Positions 43,524 through 51,399 of a DNA stretch of 64,000 nt are shown in pieces (position 1 is the stretch's first letter; each line of letters opens with the position of its first letter). The position numbers were made by a program, and so were the translations under genes. The notes beneath the pieces were generated by a model. It was not told the origin of the DNA. It did no database searches and worked only from the letters and a program-made list of their open reading frames with translations. This stretch comes from Megasphaera paucivorans (GTDB lineage: Bacteria > Bacillota > Negativicutes > Veillonellales > Megasphaeraceae): assembly GCF_900103535.1 (NCBI RefSeq), contig NZ_FNHQ01000001.1, forward strand, positions 1 through 64,000. The letters are read 5' to 3'.

Positions 43524-43656
43524 TTCCTTTTTTTACATTCACCACATATAAAAACATTTTATAATATTTATTATAGCCTGTCAAAAGAGGAGATATATTA
43601 TAAAAATCGAATTATATATAGGATAAGATGATTTTAATTCACTTGGGAGGTATACT

Positions 43657-44064
43657 ATGGATTTTAATTTAAAGCCCCAATCTTCTGGGGAAAACAAAGA
43701 ATTAGTAACAGAAAACAATACTGCCATAAAATATGCCAGCGGTACAGCTCCGGTATATGCCACTCCGGCACTAGTAGGACTCATGGAAAACGCTGCCGTA
43801 TTGGCAATTGGAAATCAACTTCCTGAAGGTTTTGGAACTGTTGGTATTTCTATGAATGTACAGCATGTATCGGCAACTCCTATCGGAATGACCGTACGTG
43901 CCAAAGCTACTCTTACAGAACAGGACCGAAAAAAATTGACTTTTCAAATTGAAGCGTATGATGAAGCGGGTCTGGTTGGAAACAGTATCCATGAACGTTT
44001 TATCATTGAAACAGAACCATTTTTAGACAAGGCAGATAAAAAGAAAGCTGAATTTTGTAAATAA
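43657..44064 (+). CDS. Hotdog-fold thioesterase (FlK-like)
   Basis: This 135-residue hotdog-fold protein resembles the fluoroacetyl-CoA thioesterase (FlK) group. Landmarks are YASGTAPVYATPALVGLMEN (the T-x-x-x-x-x-x-x-E catalytic helix), GFGTVGISMNVQHVSATPIG, MTVRAKATLTEQDRKKLTFQ, and IEAYDEAGLVGNSIHERFII. The enzyme would hydrolyse a short acyl-CoA in the cytoplasm; substrate unknown. GGGAGGT precedes the ATG. It is a single-gene unit with its own terminator. Confidence 0.85.
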   Translation: MDFNLKPQSSGENKELVTENNTAIKYASGTAPVYATPALVGLMENAAVLAIGNQLPEGFGTVGISMNVQHVSATPIGMTVRAKATLTEQDRKKLTFQIEAYDEAGLVGNSIHERFIIETEPFLDKADKKKAEFCK

Positions 44065-44074
44065 TATATCTAAA

Positions 44075-44129
44075 TAAAAAAAGAACAGGGTCCGTAAGAA
44101 ATTTTTCTTATAAACCTTGTTCTTTTTTT
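44075..44129. terminator. Terminator after the thioesterase gene
   Basis: A long hairpin, AAAAAAAGAACAGGGT paired with AACCTTGTTCTTTTTTT (one wobble pair), has an inner AAGAA/TTCTT stem. It can work in both directions between the thioesterase gene and the rrf2 gene. Confidence 0.75.
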
Positions 44130-44218
44130 ATCATTATTTTACATCATCCGCCTCTGTCAGTTAACTTGCATACCCTTTTGCATCACAAGTCTGATTTTCA
44201 CGGCGATGATACGTTCAA

Positions 44219-44626
44219 TCACTTTTCAGCATCTTCCTGCCATTTAGCCAAATCAGCGAGTGTAATGCTATCCACTACCCCATCAATAGCTTCCGCAAGA
44301 CGTTTCCATACTTCTTCAGTAGAACAATACGGTAAATTGCTTTGACTTTCAGAAACAGGGGCTAACCCGCCTTCCATAATGCGAAGTATTTCTCCTACCG
44401 TATAATCATCTGGATCACGTGACATCTTGTAACCGCCCTGTGGTCCTCTAGCACTGACGACTAAACCGGCACGTCCTAATTTAGTTACAATTTGTTCCAA
44501 ATATTTTTCTGACAACTGCTGTCGTTCAGCTATGCTTTTGATAGTTACAAATTGGTGATCATTTTGATGAATTGCCAAATCCAACATTAAGCGCAACGCA
44601 TAGCGACCGCGAGTTGAGATCTTCAT
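44219..44626 (-). CDS. Rrf2-family transcriptional regulator
   Basis: This is a 135-residue winged-helix regulator. The family start MKISTRGRYALRLMLDLAIH is followed by SIAERQQLSEKYLEQIVTKL and the wing GLVVSARGPQGGYKMSRDPD. The region that holds three Fe-S cysteines in IscR keeps only one Cys here (NLPYCSTEEVW), so a 2Fe-2S IscR-type cluster is unlikely; CymR-like ligand or partner sensing is an alternative. AAGGAGAGG precedes the ATG. It is the last gene behind mmdA-mmdD-mmdC, so it may regulate that operon. A palindrome upstream of mmdA (47195-47208) is a candidate site. Confidence 0.88.
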   Translation of the reverse strand: MKISTRGRYALRLMLDLAIHQNDHQFVTIKSIAERQQLSEKYLEQIVTKLGRAGLVVSARGPQGGYKMSRDPDDYTVGEILRIMEGGLAPVSESQSNLPYCSTEEVWKRLAEAIDGVVDSITLADLAKWQEDAEK

Positions 44627-44656
44627 ACTATCCTCTCCTTATCTTTTTCTGATTTC

Positions 44657-45100
44657 TTATGAAATAACCGCCAATACATCGCCGGTTTTGACATTATCGC
44701 CTACTTTTACACGTACGTCAATAACAGTTCCATCAGAAGATGCCGTGATATCATTCTGCATCTTCATGGCTTCTAAAACAACCAGAACATCACCGCGATT
44801 TACACCTTGTCCGATAGCAGCTTTTACAAAAGAAATTTTACCCGGCATCGGTGCTTTCACAGTTACAGCATGTTCAGGGACAGGTCCCTTAGGCAGTGGG
44901 GTTGCCGTAGTATGAACTGCTGCCGCAGCAACTGGAGCCTGTTTTATCTCTACAGGCTTTTGGGGTTCCTTTACAGCCGCTGCCGGCGCCGGTGGTGTAT
45001 TGACCGTCGGAACGGCAGGAACCGTTTCTGCTGGTGCACCTATTTCTTCAACTTCAACTTCATATGCTTGTCCATTTACAGTTACTTTAAACTTTTTCAT
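44657..45100 (-). CDS. mmdC: Biotin carrier subunit of a sodium-pumping acyl-CoA decarboxylase (gamma)
   Basis: This 147-residue biotin carrier has an N-terminal KKFKVTVNGQAYEVEVEEIG, a flexible Pro/Ala linker (about residues 23-70), and a C-terminal biotinyl domain with the attachment Lys in VLEAMKMQNDITA. It carries CO2 as carboxybiotin between the carboxyltransferase and the membrane decarboxylase of methylmalonyl-CoA or glutaconyl-CoA decarboxylase. AGGAGGA precedes the ATG. It follows mmdD and precedes the rrf2 gene. Which decarboxylase it serves is inferred from MmdA length. Confidence 0.9.
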   Translation of the reverse strand: MKKFKVTVNGQAYEVEVEEIGAPAETVPAVPTVNTPPAPAAAVKEPQKPVEIKQAPVAAAAVHTTATPLPKGPVPEHAVTVKAPMPGKISFVKAAIGQGVNRGDVLVVLEAMKMQNDITASSDGTVIDVRVKVGDNVKTGDVLAVIS

Positions 45101-45131
45101 GCTATATCCTCCTGAAAGAATTTGTCGTATA

Positions 45132-45578
45132 TTATCTCATGCCAATCATACGTGCAGCCATAATCCAATTGCTGGTCCGCTGACGTTTCGGTTTTATAGA
45201 ACGAATCGCCGACGGCGGATACCCGCATGCGGTAATAGCAGCGGTAATAGCGGCAACGATTTCGGGAGTCAAAGCCGCTGTTTCATCATGTACAGTAATC
45301 GGTTTTACGTTAAAAGCAGCGGGCTCTTGCTTTATACTTGAGTCTTCCGGTACTTTTACCGTTTCTTTTAAAACTTCTGGCTTTGCTTCTTCATTTTTTT
45401 CCATTTTTTTCAGACGAATCCGCAATGTTTCATTTTCCTGCTGGAGTACAGTTATATCAGTTGTAATCTTTTTTATATGCCGTACAACAACAATAACAAA
45501 TGCTAAAATAACTATCGTCCAAACAATCAGAACCTTACTCAAAAATGCCAGTGACGTTAAAGACGTCAATTCTATCAT
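45132..45578 (-). CDS. mmdD: OadG-like membrane subunit (delta) of the decarboxylase
   Basis: This protein of about 148 residues has one N-terminal membrane segment (VLIVWTIVILAFVIVVVRHI), a coiled coil of about 35 residues (VLQQENETLRIRLKKMEK), a linker, and a C-terminal domain with AALTPEIVAAITAAITACGY and SNWIMAARMIGMR. The last motif is typical of GcdD/MmdD subunits, which tie the carboxyltransferase to the membrane pump. GGAGG lies 10 bases before the ATG at 45578, preferred to the GTG at 45587. It sits between mmdA and mmdC. Confidence 0.85.
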   Translation of the reverse strand: MIELTSLTSLAFLSKVLIVWTIVILAFVIVVVRHIKKITTDITVLQQENETLRIRLKKMEKNEEAKPEVLKETVKVPEDSSIKQEPAAFNVKPITVHDETAALTPEIVAAITAAITACGYPPSAIRSIKPKRQRTSNWIMAARMIGMR

Positions 45579-45593
45579 ATACGTCACTCCTCC

Positions 45594-47123
45594 TTATAAC
45601 GGCATATTGCCATGTTTTTTAGCCGGCCGTTCTTCTCTTTTGCTGGCCAGCATCGCCAAGGCATCTATGATACGCGGACGTGTTGCCTTCGGTTCAATAA
45701 CACAATCGACATAACCATGTTCAGCAGCTTTATAAGGTGTAGAAAATTCTTCGATATATTCCTGCTTCTTCTGCTCTTTTTCCGGATCATTTTTAAAAAT
45801 GATATTTGCGGCTCCATCAGGCCCCATAACTGCGATTTCAGCAGTAGGCCATGCAAACACCATATCCGCCCCAAGTTCTCGGCAGCACATCGCAATGTAA
45901 GCTCCTCCATAGGCCTTACGAACGATAACCGTGACTTTTGGCACTGTCGCTTCACAATAAGCATACAACATTTTAGCTCCGTGGCGGATAATCCCTCCAT
46001 ATTCCTGCGTTGTACCTGGTAGAAATCCCGGAACATCAACATACGTCACGATAGGAATATTAAACGCATCACAGAATCGAATGAATCGTGCCGCTTTATC
46101 TGATGCATTGATATCAAGACATCCTGCCAAGTACTTAGGCTGATTAGCAATAATTCCCACAGATTGTCCATCAAAACGTGCAAAACAAGTAATCATATTC
46201 TGCGCATAATTTTCCAGAACCTGATATATTTCTCCGTTATCCACACTCGATTTGATAATATCCAACATATCATACGGCATGTTGCTGCTGTCAGGTATGA
46301 TGGAATTAAGTGATTCATCTTGGCGTTGCGGATCATCTCCCGTTTCTACCAAAGGAGCTTCCTCCATATTATTACTGGGCAGGAACTCAAGAAGATATTT
46401 TATTTGATTAATGCAATCATCTTCATCTTCTGCAATAAAATGAGCTACTCCAGAAATAGAATTATGCGTCATCGCTCCGCCTAATTCTTCTGATGTTACT
46501 TCCTCGGCTGTTACGGATTTAATAACCGCCGGTCCGGTAATAAACATATTGCTAGTTTTCTTTACCATAAAAATAAAATCGGTCAAGGCCGGGCTATATA
46601 CAGCACCACCCGCACAAGGTCCCATAATAACAGAAATTTGAGGAATAACACCGGATGCCGATGTGTTACTCATAAAAATACGGCCAAATCCAGACAACGC
46701 ATCTACGCCTTCTTGAATACGTGCGCCACCTGAATCATTAATACCAATAATAGGTGCTCCCATTTTCATCGCCATCTGCTGTACCTGAACAATTTTATGG
46801 GCATGCATTTCACCTAATGATCCACCTTCCACGGTAAAATCTTCCGCGTAAGCAAAAACAAGCCGTCCCTTTACTGTGCCATACCCGGTTACTACTCCGT
46901 CTCCGGGTAAATTTTTATCCTGCATATTGAAATTCGTGCAGCGATGTTTAATAAATTGACTTATTTCAGTAAAACTCCCGTCATCAAATAACTTAAGGAG
47001 ACGTTCGCGGGCCGTCATCTTACCTTTTTCATGTTGCTTATCAATACGTTTTTGTCCTCCGCCCATCTCGATTTTTGCAATTTTTTGATGGAGAAAGTCA
47101 ATTTTTTCTTGAACAGTAGCCAT
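45594..47123 (-). CDS. mmdA: Carboxyltransferase (alpha) subunit, methylmalonyl-CoA decarboxylase type
   Basis: This 509-residue crotonase-fold carboxyltransferase moves CO2 from an acyl-CoA to biotin. Landmarks are KMTARERLLKLFDDGSF, VTGYGTVKGRLVFAYAEDFT, IGINDSGGARIQEGVDALSG, MGPCAGGAVYSPALTDFIFM, YVDVPGFLPGTTQEYGGIIR, and IVRKAYGGAYIAMCCRELGA. The length and sequence fit MmdA/PccB rather than the longer GcdA (about 587 residues). It starts the operon mmdA-mmdD-mmdC-rrf2. The beta subunit (mmdB, the Na+ pump) is not in this cluster. TGGAGGT precedes the ATG; an ATTATA at 47159-47164 may be the -10 box. Confidence 0.92.
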   Translation of the reverse strand: MATVQEKIDFLHQKIAKIEMGGGQKRIDKQHEKGKMTARERLLKLFDDGSFTEISQFIKHRCTNFNMQDKNLPGDGVVTGYGTVKGRLVFAYAEDFTVEGGSLGEMHAHKIVQVQQMAMKMGAPIIGINDSGGARIQEGVDALSGFGRIFMSNTSASGVIPQISVIMGPCAGGAVYSPALTDFIFMVKKTSNMFITGPAVIKSVTAEEVTSEELGGAMTHNSISGVAHFIAEDEDDCINQIKYLLEFLPSNNMEEAPLVETGDDPQRQDESLNSIIPDSSNMPYDMLDIIKSSVDNGEIYQVLENYAQNMITCFARFDGQSVGIIANQPKYLAGCLDINASDKAARFIRFCDAFNIPIVTYVDVPGFLPGTTQEYGGIIRHGAKMLYAYCEATVPKVTVIVRKAYGGAYIAMCCRELGADMVFAWPTAEIAVMGPDGAANIIFKNDPEKEQKKQEYIEEFSTPYKAAEHGYVDCVIEPKATRPRIIDALAMLASKREERPAKKHGNMPL

Positions 47124-47651
47124 AGTACACCTCCATTACGTCTTTCACACAATTACTTATTATATCATGAAATAATTTTTTTTTCATTATCCTTCATAAT
47201 ATATTATGATACGTCCATACTAATACTTGACGCTTGCATCACATAATACCCCTATATGTCAGACATGATTTTCAACACTTGCAAATTTATCTTGGCATAT
47301 CTTATACTGCATCCCCCCCTCAATCTGCTGCATATACTACATCACAGTCATAAATATATTACATACTCTTTCATTCCAATAAAATGGCAAATTATTCAGA
47401 ATCTGTATTCTCTCAATAATATTTTCAGTACATTATATTATATCACACACCTTATAGATAACAAAAACCTATATATAATAAATTTTTTCACAATACTGCC
47501 GGCTAACTTGCATTATATTCTACTATAACCTTTCAATATATGGAATTATTTTATTATTTTAAAATTATATATTATTATTCTTTGCTATGCCCCATATAAA
47601 AACAGCTTTCTTTATGATATGATAGACAATATATGCAAAGAGGAGGTCTAT
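47124..47651. other. Long AT-rich divergent region between mmdA and the thiolase gene
   Basis: This is about 530 bases with no convincing gene; two open frames of 71 and 90 codons lack ribosome sites and any family likeness. It holds promoters for mmdA (TATAAT on the minus strand at 47159-47164) and for the thiolase. A perfect 14-base palindrome, CATAATATATTATG (47195-47208), lies just upstream of the mmdA promoter and is a possible operator. Confidence 0.5.
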
Positions 47652-48875
47652 ATGGAAACTAAAAATGTCGTAATCGTAAGCGCCTGCCGTACAGCAATTG
47701 GAAAATATCTGGGACAATTTAAAACGGTGACAGCTCGTGAACTAGCTACAACAGCAGCGAAAGAAGCTATCCGCCGTGCCGGACTGGATCCCAAAGAAGT
47801 AGATGAAATTGTTATGGGTGAAGTTTTTACTGCAATGCAAGGTTCTCTGCCAGCTCGACAAATTTCTATGCGCATCGGAATGGATGTACGCAGCAACGCC
47901 GTGAGCGTGAACCAAAACTGTGCTTCCGGAATGAGAGCACTGGAAATTGCCTGCAATGATATTCAACTCGGTAAAACAGATATCGGCCTCGTTGTAGGTG
48001 TAGAAAGCATGACTAACGCTCCATTTTTAATTCCGCAGGGGCGTATGGGTTACCGAATGGGGAGTGTTGCGGATGAAGGGGCCTCTAAAATCTATGACCA
48101 TATGCTGCACGACGGTTTATATGATGAACTAAGTAAAGGACATATGGGCGTAACCGCAGATAACGTTGCTAAATTGTATAATATTACCCGTCGCGAATGT
48201 GATGAATTGGCAGTTATGAGTCATCAAAGAGCTTGCGCTGCTATTGATAAAGGAAAGTTTAAAGATGAAATTGTCCCGTACACGCTGCATGGGAAAAAGA
48301 GCGATATTCTCATCGATACCGATGAACATCCTATCCGAAATTGCTCGATAGAAACTCTTTCAAAAATGCCTCCTGTATTCACAAAAGACGGTGTAACAAC
48401 TGCAGCTAATGCCTCTGGAATCAATGATGCTGCCGCTGCCATGATCATTATGTCCGAAGATAAAGCTGCCGAGCTCGGCCTCACTCCCATGGCCAAAATG
48501 ATATATATGTGCGGCGAAGGTGTAGAACCAAAATACATGGGATTGGGTCCGGCTGCCGTTATTCCAAAATGTCTCAAAAAAAGTTCCTTGAATTTCTCTG
48601 ATATTGATTACTGGGAAATTAATGAAGCTTTTTCCGCTCAATTTTTAGGAGTCGGTCGCAAACTCAAAGAAGAATACAGTTATGAAATAGATATGAACCG
48701 CACAAATGTAAATGGTTCCGGCATCGCGTTAGGACATCCTGTAGGATGTTCTGCTCTGCGTATCATTGTCACTATGCTATATGAAATGCAGCGCCAAGAC
48801 TACAAGACGGGATGTGCTTCTCTATGTGTAGGCGGCGGACCCGCGATGGCATCTTTATGGACACGTGCTATCTAA
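47652..48875 (+). CDS. thlA: Acetyl-CoA acetyltransferase (thiolase)
   Basis: This cytoplasmic thiolase would condense or cleave acetoacetyl-CoA. It has 407 residues. Landmarks are VVIVSACRTAIGKYLGQF, the acyl-accepting Cys in VSVNQNCASGMRALEIA, GVESMTNAPFLIP, ITRRECDELAVMSHQRA, and ASGINDAAAAMIIM. The C-terminal blocks deviate from the usual text: GIALGHPVGCSALRI in place of GHPIGASG, and CASLCVGGGPAMA in place of CIGGGQG. Chain-length specificity is therefore uncertain. GAGGAGG lies 6 bases before the ATG. It diverges from the mmd operon, which suggests joint acyl-CoA metabolism. Confidence 0.9.
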   Translation: METKNVVIVSACRTAIGKYLGQFKTVTARELATTAAKEAIRRAGLDPKEVDEIVMGEVFTAMQGSLPARQISMRIGMDVRSNAVSVNQNCASGMRALEIACNDIQLGKTDIGLVVGVESMTNAPFLIPQGRMGYRMGSVADEGASKIYDHMLHDGLYDELSKGHMGVTADNVAKLYNITRRECDELAVMSHQRACAAIDKGKFKDEIVPYTLHGKKSDILIDTDEHPIRNCSIETLSKMPPVFTKDGVTTAANASGINDAAAAMIIMSEDKAAELGLTPMAKMIYMCGEGVEPKYMGLGPAAVIPKCLKKSSLNFSDIDYWEINEAFSAQFLGVGRKLKEEYSYEIDMNRTNVNGSGIALGHPVGCSALRIIVTMLYEMQRQDYKTGCASLCVGGGPAMASLWTRAI

Positions 48876-48901
48876 ATGCAGCTATAAAAAATTACACTAT
48901 A

Positions 48902-48943
48902 CAAAAAGCAGTCGAGATGAAATTTTTATCCCGGCTGTTTTTT
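48902..48943 (+). terminator. Terminator after the thiolase gene
   Basis: The stem CAGTCGAGAT and ATCCCGGCTG (one wobble, one mismatch) has a 9-base loop and is followed by eight T. It begins about 30 bases after the stop codon. Confidence 0.8.
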
Positions 48944-48988
48944 TATTCAATATACACTGCATCCTAATCCATAAATTAGTATTCTTCA

Positions 48989-49498
48989 TTACGGAGTACG
49001 AAGATAACGAGAATCGGGAATTCCTTCATATTTTGATATTTTTGTTTCACTATTACTATAATCCGTAATCTTATAGTATGCTCCATCTGTACTTCGAAAA
49101 TAGGTGGACATTCCTCCATCGCTTTCATGTTCAACAGTATAATCATGGCCCCAATGAATACCTTGTAAATCCGAGGTATCATGTAATCCGTTCGTATCCC
49201 TATAGGGAAAATAAACTCGCTGTCCTTTATCATCTAAAAACCATGCAACTCTATATGTCCTATCTTTTCCCTGAACGGTTAATGTAGTAAAAGTAACTTT
49301 TTGTCCTGCTACAATCGTTGTTTCATCTGTATCATAATTTTCGTTGTTTCCGGTAATAGCTTGCAATTTAGATGACACCGCGGAGTAAATACCTGTTTCA
49401 TTATTATTTATATAAAAGACAGCGAGAAAACCGGTTCCCACAATGAGAAGAAAAATAATTCCATATTCCGTAAGTCCTTGCCCTTTTTTATTAAGCAT
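48989..49498 (-). CDS. Flp-pilin-like protein with a C-terminal domain
   Basis: The N-terminus MLNKKGQGLTEYGIIFLLIV looks like a Flp/Tad-type or type IV prepilin: short basic leader, Gly, then a Glu at +5 (GQGLTEYG) and a hydrophobic helix. An atypical domain of about 130 residues follows, rich in beta strands and aromatic residues (RVAWFLDDKGQRVYFPYRDT, GIHWGHDYTVEHESDGGMST). Flp pilins are usually only 50-80 residues, so this is more like a minor or pseudo-pilin. GGGAGA precedes the ATG at 49498, preferred to 49543. No prepilin peptidase or tad assembly gene is nearby. Function inferred from the N-terminus only. Confidence 0.6.
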   Translation of the reverse strand: MLNKKGQGLTEYGIIFLLIVGTGFLAVFYINNNETGIYSAVSSKLQAITGNNENYDTDETTIVAGQKVTFTTLTVQGKDRTYRVAWFLDDKGQRVYFPYRDTNGLHDTSDLQGIHWGHDYTVEHESDGGMSTYFRSTDGAYYKITDYSNSETKISKYEGIPDSRYLRTP

Positions 49499-49570
49499 AC
49501 TATTTTCTCCCTGATATATCTCTCCATTAAAAATAATTTCCATATATTATATTTTACTATATACATATGA

Positions 49571-49605
49571 AAAAATCCATGCATGTAAAACATGCATGGA
49601 TTTTT
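49571..49605. terminator. Terminator between the DUF2939-like gene and the pilin-like gene
   Basis: A perfect 15-bp stem (AAAAATCCATGCATG and CATGCATGGATTTTT) has a TAAAA loop. It follows the minus-strand gene at 49667 by about 60 bases and separates its transcript from the pilin-like gene. Confidence 0.85.
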
Positions 49606-49666
49606 AATGCAATATCGTATTTTATACAAGGTCTAATCTCCATAGTTCATACTCATATATGGTATG

Positions 49667-50710
49667 TTACACAATATCAGGAAGTACTTCATAGTCTTTC
49701 AATTCTGTACCATCAGCATACCGAATACAGTGAACGATAAGCCAAGCATAAATCTCTGCTCCCTGCACAGTAAACGCTCGTTCCTTAGGGAGAAACGGAT
49801 TCAACTCCGATACAATATCTATGGTTTGCTGAGATTGTGCCGCAGTTACCAAATCAATCGAAAAAGGAAATTGCAATTGCTGTCCATCTGCGGTTCTGGC
49901 ATACGCCTTTCCGGAAATAGAATGAACCGGCTTATTGCCGTGCAAAGTAAGAATCGCATGAATTTGCAGGGATTTCCGCCGTCCTGATACTCCATCAGAT
50001 ACCACGTTTGCCGTTATTTTTCCCCGATCCACTACTGCATCAATTTTTTGCCGAATTCCTGTATTCAAAACTTGAAGTTTTTCCTGTCGTGCCCTTTTAA
50101 TAGCTTGAATATATTCTTTAAGATTAAGAATTTTTATAACTTTCCAAGAACCATCAAGATTTTTTTGCATCGCCAAATCTAAAACAAAAGACTTTTTCAA
50201 TACAGAATCAGTGACAACAATACCAACAACAGGACTGCCATTATCACCTTGTTTTGTATAGGATACGTCTTTGTACCTAACGAAATTCAAGTCTGTGTCC
50301 CTTTTCATATCTTCCAAATTTAGGCGCTGCCGGATATCCATATCCTGAAAATTTGCTTCGTAATTTCCTGTTTCTACGTAATCATGCAGACAATCCTGCA
50401 GAGAATCAACCAGCCCTGGCTTCAATATCTGAAGAAAAGGTGCTGTTAAGTTCTTGGCCATATTGGCTGCTTCGGCATCGGATCTGCTTTCTTCTAATAT
50501 ATCATCAAAAGCAACTGATAAAACCTGATCTGTATCAACATGTTCTGCAAAAGTTTCCCAATCCTGCTGTTCTACAGCTTTTTGAATAATATATATCGAA
50601 TACGCAGGAGTTTTTGTATAATAGAAAAAATAACTCAAAAGCAGAACAATTATAATAAAAATACTACCGACAATAGGAAATGTTCGTTTTTTTTGCCCTA
50701 ATATATGCAT
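49667..50710 (-). CDS. Membrane-anchored DUF2939-like protein
   Basis: This 347-residue protein has one N-terminal membrane anchor (FPIVGSIFIIIVLLLSYFFY) after a short basic cytoplasmic tail. The rest is extracytoplasmic. The post-membrane text TPAYSIYIIQKAVEQQDWET, then FAEHVDTDQV, resembles the DUF2939 start. Two further regions can be seen: VVGIVVTDSVLKKSFVLDLA with DGSWKVIKILNLKEYI (a ligand-free NTF2-like pattern) and a basic helix (IKRARQEKLQVL). AGGAG precedes the ATG. It lies downstream of fchA, 69 bases from it, and may share its transcript. Function unknown. Confidence 0.65.
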   Translation of the reverse strand: MHILGQKKRTFPIVGSIFIIIVLLLSYFFYYTKTPAYSIYIIQKAVEQQDWETFAEHVDTDQVLSVAFDDILEESRSDAEAANMAKNLTAPFLQILKPGLVDSLQDCLHDYVETGNYEANFQDMDIRQRLNLEDMKRDTDLNFVRYKDVSYTKQGDNGSPVVGIVVTDSVLKKSFVLDLAMQKNLDGSWKVIKILNLKEYIQAIKRARQEKLQVLNTGIRQKIDAVVDRGKITANVVSDGVSGRRKSLQIHAILTLHGNKPVHSISGKAYARTADGQQLQFPFSIDLVTAAQSQQTIDIVSELNPFLPKERAFTVQGAEIYAWLIVHCIRYADGTELKDYEVLPDIV

Positions 50711-50778
50711 GAGATCTCCTGTAATGATACCCTATCACACTTAACTTCGGCAGCTATCCCCATCTAAATTTTGTTCTG

Positions 50779-51399
50779 TTACCGATGTTCATAAAAGTTC
50801 AAAACTTCCTGCTCAATAACTTCTGCCCGTTTATCAAGTTCCAACATAGCCTGTTCCATCATTTCTATAAATTGCTGATCCGTAATGGAGGACAAATTGA
50901 CTGTAACACTATAAAAAGCACTGCGCATAGCCGCTCTGGCTTGTAAAACAGAAATAGCGGCATCTGTAAGAGCCCATGAATTACCTTTACGGATAACAGT
51001 TTGGGATAGTTCAAGAATAATAAATATCTGCTTACTCAGTTCAAAAGGAACTTGAGCCGCTTCTTTAAAAGCCTTCTGGACTTTTTCTGTCCTTCCCGCC
51101 ATGTCTTTGGATAAACGAAGCGCCGCAATAACAGAACGAAACGCCTCTGCATCTGCATCAATCGCAGTAAGGCAATATTCCCGGATCCGTTCACACTGAA
51201 GCTTGATATGCTGCATATCTTCCGCAGTATGTTCATATCCTTTTTTACCAATAGTAAGGTTGGCAACCATTTCCAACAATGCCGCTGCCGCTGCCGCAGT
51301 CATAGCCGCAATACCGCCGCCGCCGGGAGCCGGAGCACGGGAAGCCGTAGCTGCCAATAGTTCTCTTACTGTCATATCACATAACTTTTTATTTGCCAC
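50779..51399 (-). CDS. fchA: Methenyltetrahydrofolate cyclohydrolase (FTCD_C/FchA type)
   Basis: This 206-residue helical protein belongs to the cyclodeaminase/cyclohydrolase family. Landmarks are MTVRELLAATASRAPAPGGG, GIAAMTAAAAAALLEMVANL, TIGKKGYEHTAEDMQHIKLQ and AIDADAEAFRSVIAALRLSK. Next to fhs it is most likely the FchA-type methenyl-THF cyclohydrolase; a formimino-THF cyclodeaminase activity is also possible for this fold. The start is GTG at 51399 just after the fhs stop (TAAGTG), with no strong ribosome site, so translation is probably coupled. Confidence 0.85.
   Translation of the reverse strand: MANKKLCDMTVRELLAATASRAPAPGGGGIAAMTAAAAAALLEMVANLTIGKKGYEHTAEDMQHIKLQCERIREYCLTAIDADAEAFRSVIAALRLSKDMAGRTEKVQKAFKEAAQVPFELSKQIFIILELSQTVIRKGNSWALTDAAISVLQARAAMRSAFYSVTVNLSSITDQQFIEMMEQAMLELDKRAEVIEQEVLNFYEHR

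Noticed and set aside
47256-47528. 90-codon open frame in the mmdA-thiolase spacer
   Set aside because: Low-complexity translation of AT-rich DNA, no ribosome site, no similarity to any family I know.
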